This document shows, piece after piece, positions 4,669 through 5,714 of a stretch of DNA of 5,714 bases. The stretch is from the NCBI GenBank assembly GCA_028276215.1, contig JAPYWT010000180.1, positions 1 to 5,714 on the forward strand, in the 5' to 3' direction. Source of the stretch: Thermoflexus sp. (GTDB lineage: Bacteria; Chloroflexota; Anaerolineae; B4-G1; DUEL01). Under the pieces are notes generated by a model. It saw nothing but the letters and a program-made list of their open reading frames with translations, made no database searches and was not told the DNA's origin. The position numbers were made by a program, and so were the translations under genes. Within the stretch, counting starts at the first letter, position 1. Each line of letters opens with the position of its first letter.

Positions 4669-5452
4669 CCCCCCGGTACAATCCGCCGTCCACCAGCAGG
4701 CTGATGCCGGTGATGTAGGACGCGGCGGGAGAGGCCAGAAAGGCCACCGCGCGGGCCACCTCCTCCGGGGTCGCCATGCGGCCCAACGGAATGGCGGCGG
4801 TGATTTTCGCCTCCTCCTCTTCCACCGTCGTGCCGTTGCGGGCCGCCCGGTCCTGCAACAACTGCACCACCCGCTCCGTCCGGGTCCAGCCCGGGCAGAC
4901 CGCGTTCACCCGGATGCCGTCCGGCGCCAGTTCGTCGGAGAGGGTCTTGACCAGCCCGACGACGGCCATGCGCAGGCTGTTGGAGAGAATCAGATTGGGC
5001 AACGGTTGCTTCACGCTGACGGAGGTCATCGCCACAATGGAGCCGCTCCGCTGGGCCCGCATGGTGGGGATGACGGCGTGGCAGAGGCGGACGACGCTCA
5101 TCAGGGTGAGTTGGACGGCGGCCTCCCAGTCGGCGGGAGTCAGTTCCAGGAAGCGGCCCGGTGGGGGGCCTCCGGCGTTGGTCACCAGGATGTCTATGCG
5201 GCCGAAGCGGGCGCGGGCGGCCTCCACCACCCGCTCCACCCCCGTCGGGTCGGCGACGTCAGCGGGGACGGCGACGACTTCGGCGCCGGTGGCCGCGCGA
5301 ATGGCCTGCGCGGCGGCCTCCAGTGGGCCCTCCTGGCGGGCGCAGATGACCACCCGCGCGCCCTCCCGCGCCAGTTCAGCGGCCACCGCCCGGCCCAGCC
5401 CCCGGCTGGCGGCCGTCACAATTGCGACTTTGCCCTGCAATCCCAGGTCCAT
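4664..5452 (-). CDS. SDR-fold oxidoreductase-like protein with altered active site
   Basis: This 262-residue protein has the classical SDR (short-chain dehydrogenase/reductase) length and Rossmann fold. Visible elements are the nucleotide-binding turn TAASRGLG (13-20), ADVAD (64-68), TNAGG (91-95), the catalytic-serine strand GSIVAMTSVS (137-146, S144), RVNAVCPGWTRT (181-192) and the C-terminal GISLLVDGG (249-257). By spacing, the catalytic Tyr is replaced by S157 and Lys by R161 (SNSLR), and the helix-4 Asn by T116. It resembles an SDR subgroup annotated as 3-oxoacyl-ACP-reductase-like with an imperfect tetrad, so a FabG function should not be assumed. The ATG at 5452 is chosen because AGGGGG lies just upstream; the ATG at 5476 sits inside a hairpin. 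The stop codon lies in the right end of the REPIN-like element. Confidence 0.88.
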   Translation of the reverse strand: MDLGLQGKVAIVTAASRGLGRAVAAELAREGARVVICARQEGPLEAAAQAIRAATGAEVVAVPADVADPTGVERVVEAARARFGRIDILVTNAGGPPPGRFLELTPADWEAAVQLTLMSVVRLCHAVIPTMRAQRSGSIVAMTSVSVKQPLPNLILSNSLRMAVVGLVKTLSDELAPDGIRVNAVCPGWTRTERVVQLLQDRAARNGTTVEEEEAKITAAIPLGRMATPEEVARAVAFLASPAASYITGISLLVDGGLYRGV

Positions 5453-5458
5453 CGGATA

Positions 5459-5464
5459 CCCCCT
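5459..5464 (-). promoter_or_regulatory. Ribosome-binding site of the SDR gene
   Basis: On the minus strand AGGGGG-type sequence sits about 7 nt before the ATG at 5452. It decides this start over the ATG 24 nt upstream at 5476, which has no such site. Confidence 0.6.
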
Positions 5465-5467
5465 ATG

Positions 5468-5496
5468 GTAGGACAACTGCTCGCAGTTGTCCTACA
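5468..5496. repeat. Hairpin between divergent genes, TGTAGG-headed
   Basis: A perfect 13-bp inverted repeat (5468-5480 and 5483-5495) with a 2-nt centre. It may fold with 12 or fewer pairs and a 4-nt loop (CTCG). On the minus strand it begins TGTAGG (5496-5491); the plus-strand edge reads GTAGG. It lies between the SDR gene and the plus-strand promoter at 5503. It could be a REP unit, or an operator serving both genes. Confidence 0.75.
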
Positions 5497-5502
5497 ATGC
5501 CC

Positions 5503-5531
5503 TTGCGATTTCTGGTGATCTGTGTTATAAT
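5503..5531 (+). promoter_or_regulatory. Strong extended -10 promoter for the lipoprotein gene
   Basis: A perfect -10 box TATAAT (5526-5531) is preceded by TGT (5523-5525), an extended -10 element. A -35-like TTGCGA (5503-5508, 4 of 6 matches) is placed at 17 bp. The transcription start should be near 5538, leaving a leader of about 105 nt before the ATG at 5643. I recognise no riboswitch or other regulatory RNA in that leader. Confidence 0.75.
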
Positions 5532-5632
5532 ATTTCCCAGCAAGCCAATCTGAGAGCGAGCAGACCCCCCGTTTCTCTTCCCCTCCTGCTTCTGTCTGAC
5601 CTCTCCGAAAGGGCTCCGCTATACCCAAAAGA

Positions 5633-5638
5633 AAGGAG
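5633..5638 (+). promoter_or_regulatory. Ribosome-binding site of the edge gene
   Basis: AAGGAG, within a purine-rich run, lies 4 nt before the ATG at 5643. It supports translation of the partial gene at the window edge. Confidence 0.7.
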
Positions 5639-5642
5639 CATA

Positions 5643-5714
5643 ATGTACAATAAACGTGCCATATTGGCAGGAGCGGCCATCCTGTTGCTGGCCACGCTGG
5701 CCTGCCTGTCCACG
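5643..5714 (+). CDS. Partial lipoprotein precursor (N-terminus only)
   Basis: Only the first 24 codons are inside the window. They encode a typical signal peptide: a short basic start (MYNKR), a hydrophobic core (AILAGAAILLLATL, 6-19) and a cysteine at 21 preceded by TLA. This fits, loosely, a lipobox for signal peptidase II cleavage and lipid attachment. The mature protein would sit on the outer face of the membrane. In such bacteria these are often substrate-binding proteins of ABC transporters, but nothing here shows the mature function. The gene has its own strong promoter and ribosome-binding site. Confidence 0.7.
   Translation, partial: MYNKRAILAGAAILLLATLACLST

Noticed and set aside
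5453..5476. Longer SDR start at ATG 5476
   Set aside because: It lies within the palindrome 5468-5495 and lacks a ribosome-binding site. The ATG at 5452 has AGGGGG upstream and matches the usual SDR N-terminus.
4064..5518. Plus-strand open frame of 484 codons across the DUF6504-like and SDR genes
   Set aside because: It is the antisense shadow of two well-supported minus-strand genes. It crosses the repeat region and is rich in Gly, Arg, His and Gln with no domain pattern.
5538..5642. Riboswitch or leader RNA before the lipoprotein gene
   Set aside because: The leader is long enough, but I see no conserved aptamer motif or convincing stem.

Overview
The window is GC-rich bacterial chromosomal DNA. 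I infer a Chloroflexota-like, possibly thermophilic host. This rests on overall gene style, GC content and the abundance of short hairpin repeats between genes; no marker gene proves it.

Layout. (1) 32-1393, plus: a complete GH1 beta-glycosidase with every expected catalytic residue. A perfect hairpin with a TGTAGG head follows it. (2) 1444-2199, plus: a VapBC-type toxin-antitoxin pair (ribbon-helix-helix antitoxin, PIN-domain RNase toxin). It has its own promoter, and a perfect 8-bp inverted repeat covers the -10 box and the start codon. (3) 2079-3758, minus: a multi-pass O-antigen ligase/polymerase-type membrane protein. Its 3' end overlaps vapC antisense, and one of its loops is encoded by a twin-hairpin repeat. 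(4) 3759-4078: about 320 bp without a gene, made of nested inverted and direct repeats. (5) 4079-4453, minus: a small conserved protein resembling DUF6504. (6) 4454-4663: about 210 bp of hairpin repeats, including a 122-bp REPIN-like unit. (7) 4664-5452, minus: an SDR-fold protein lacking the canonical Tyr and Lys of the active site. (8) 5503-5714, plus: a strong extended -10 promoter, a leader of about 105 nt and the first 24 codons of a probable lipoprotein, cut by the window edge.

The genes do not form one pathway. The glycosidase probably belongs to a sugar-use locus outside the window to the left. VapBC looks like an accessory module placed next to the ligase 3' end. The strongest non-genic signal is a set of hairpins each flanked by GTAG (usually TGTAGG) at five edges: 1432-1437, 4483-4486, 4547-4552, 4663-4668 and 5491-5496. 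This matches the layout of REP/REPIN elements mobilised by RAYT transposases. Several sit exactly at stop codons or ribosome-binding sites. I see no CRISPR array, tRNA, rRNA or complete insertion sequence, and no clearly new multigene defence or metabolic system.
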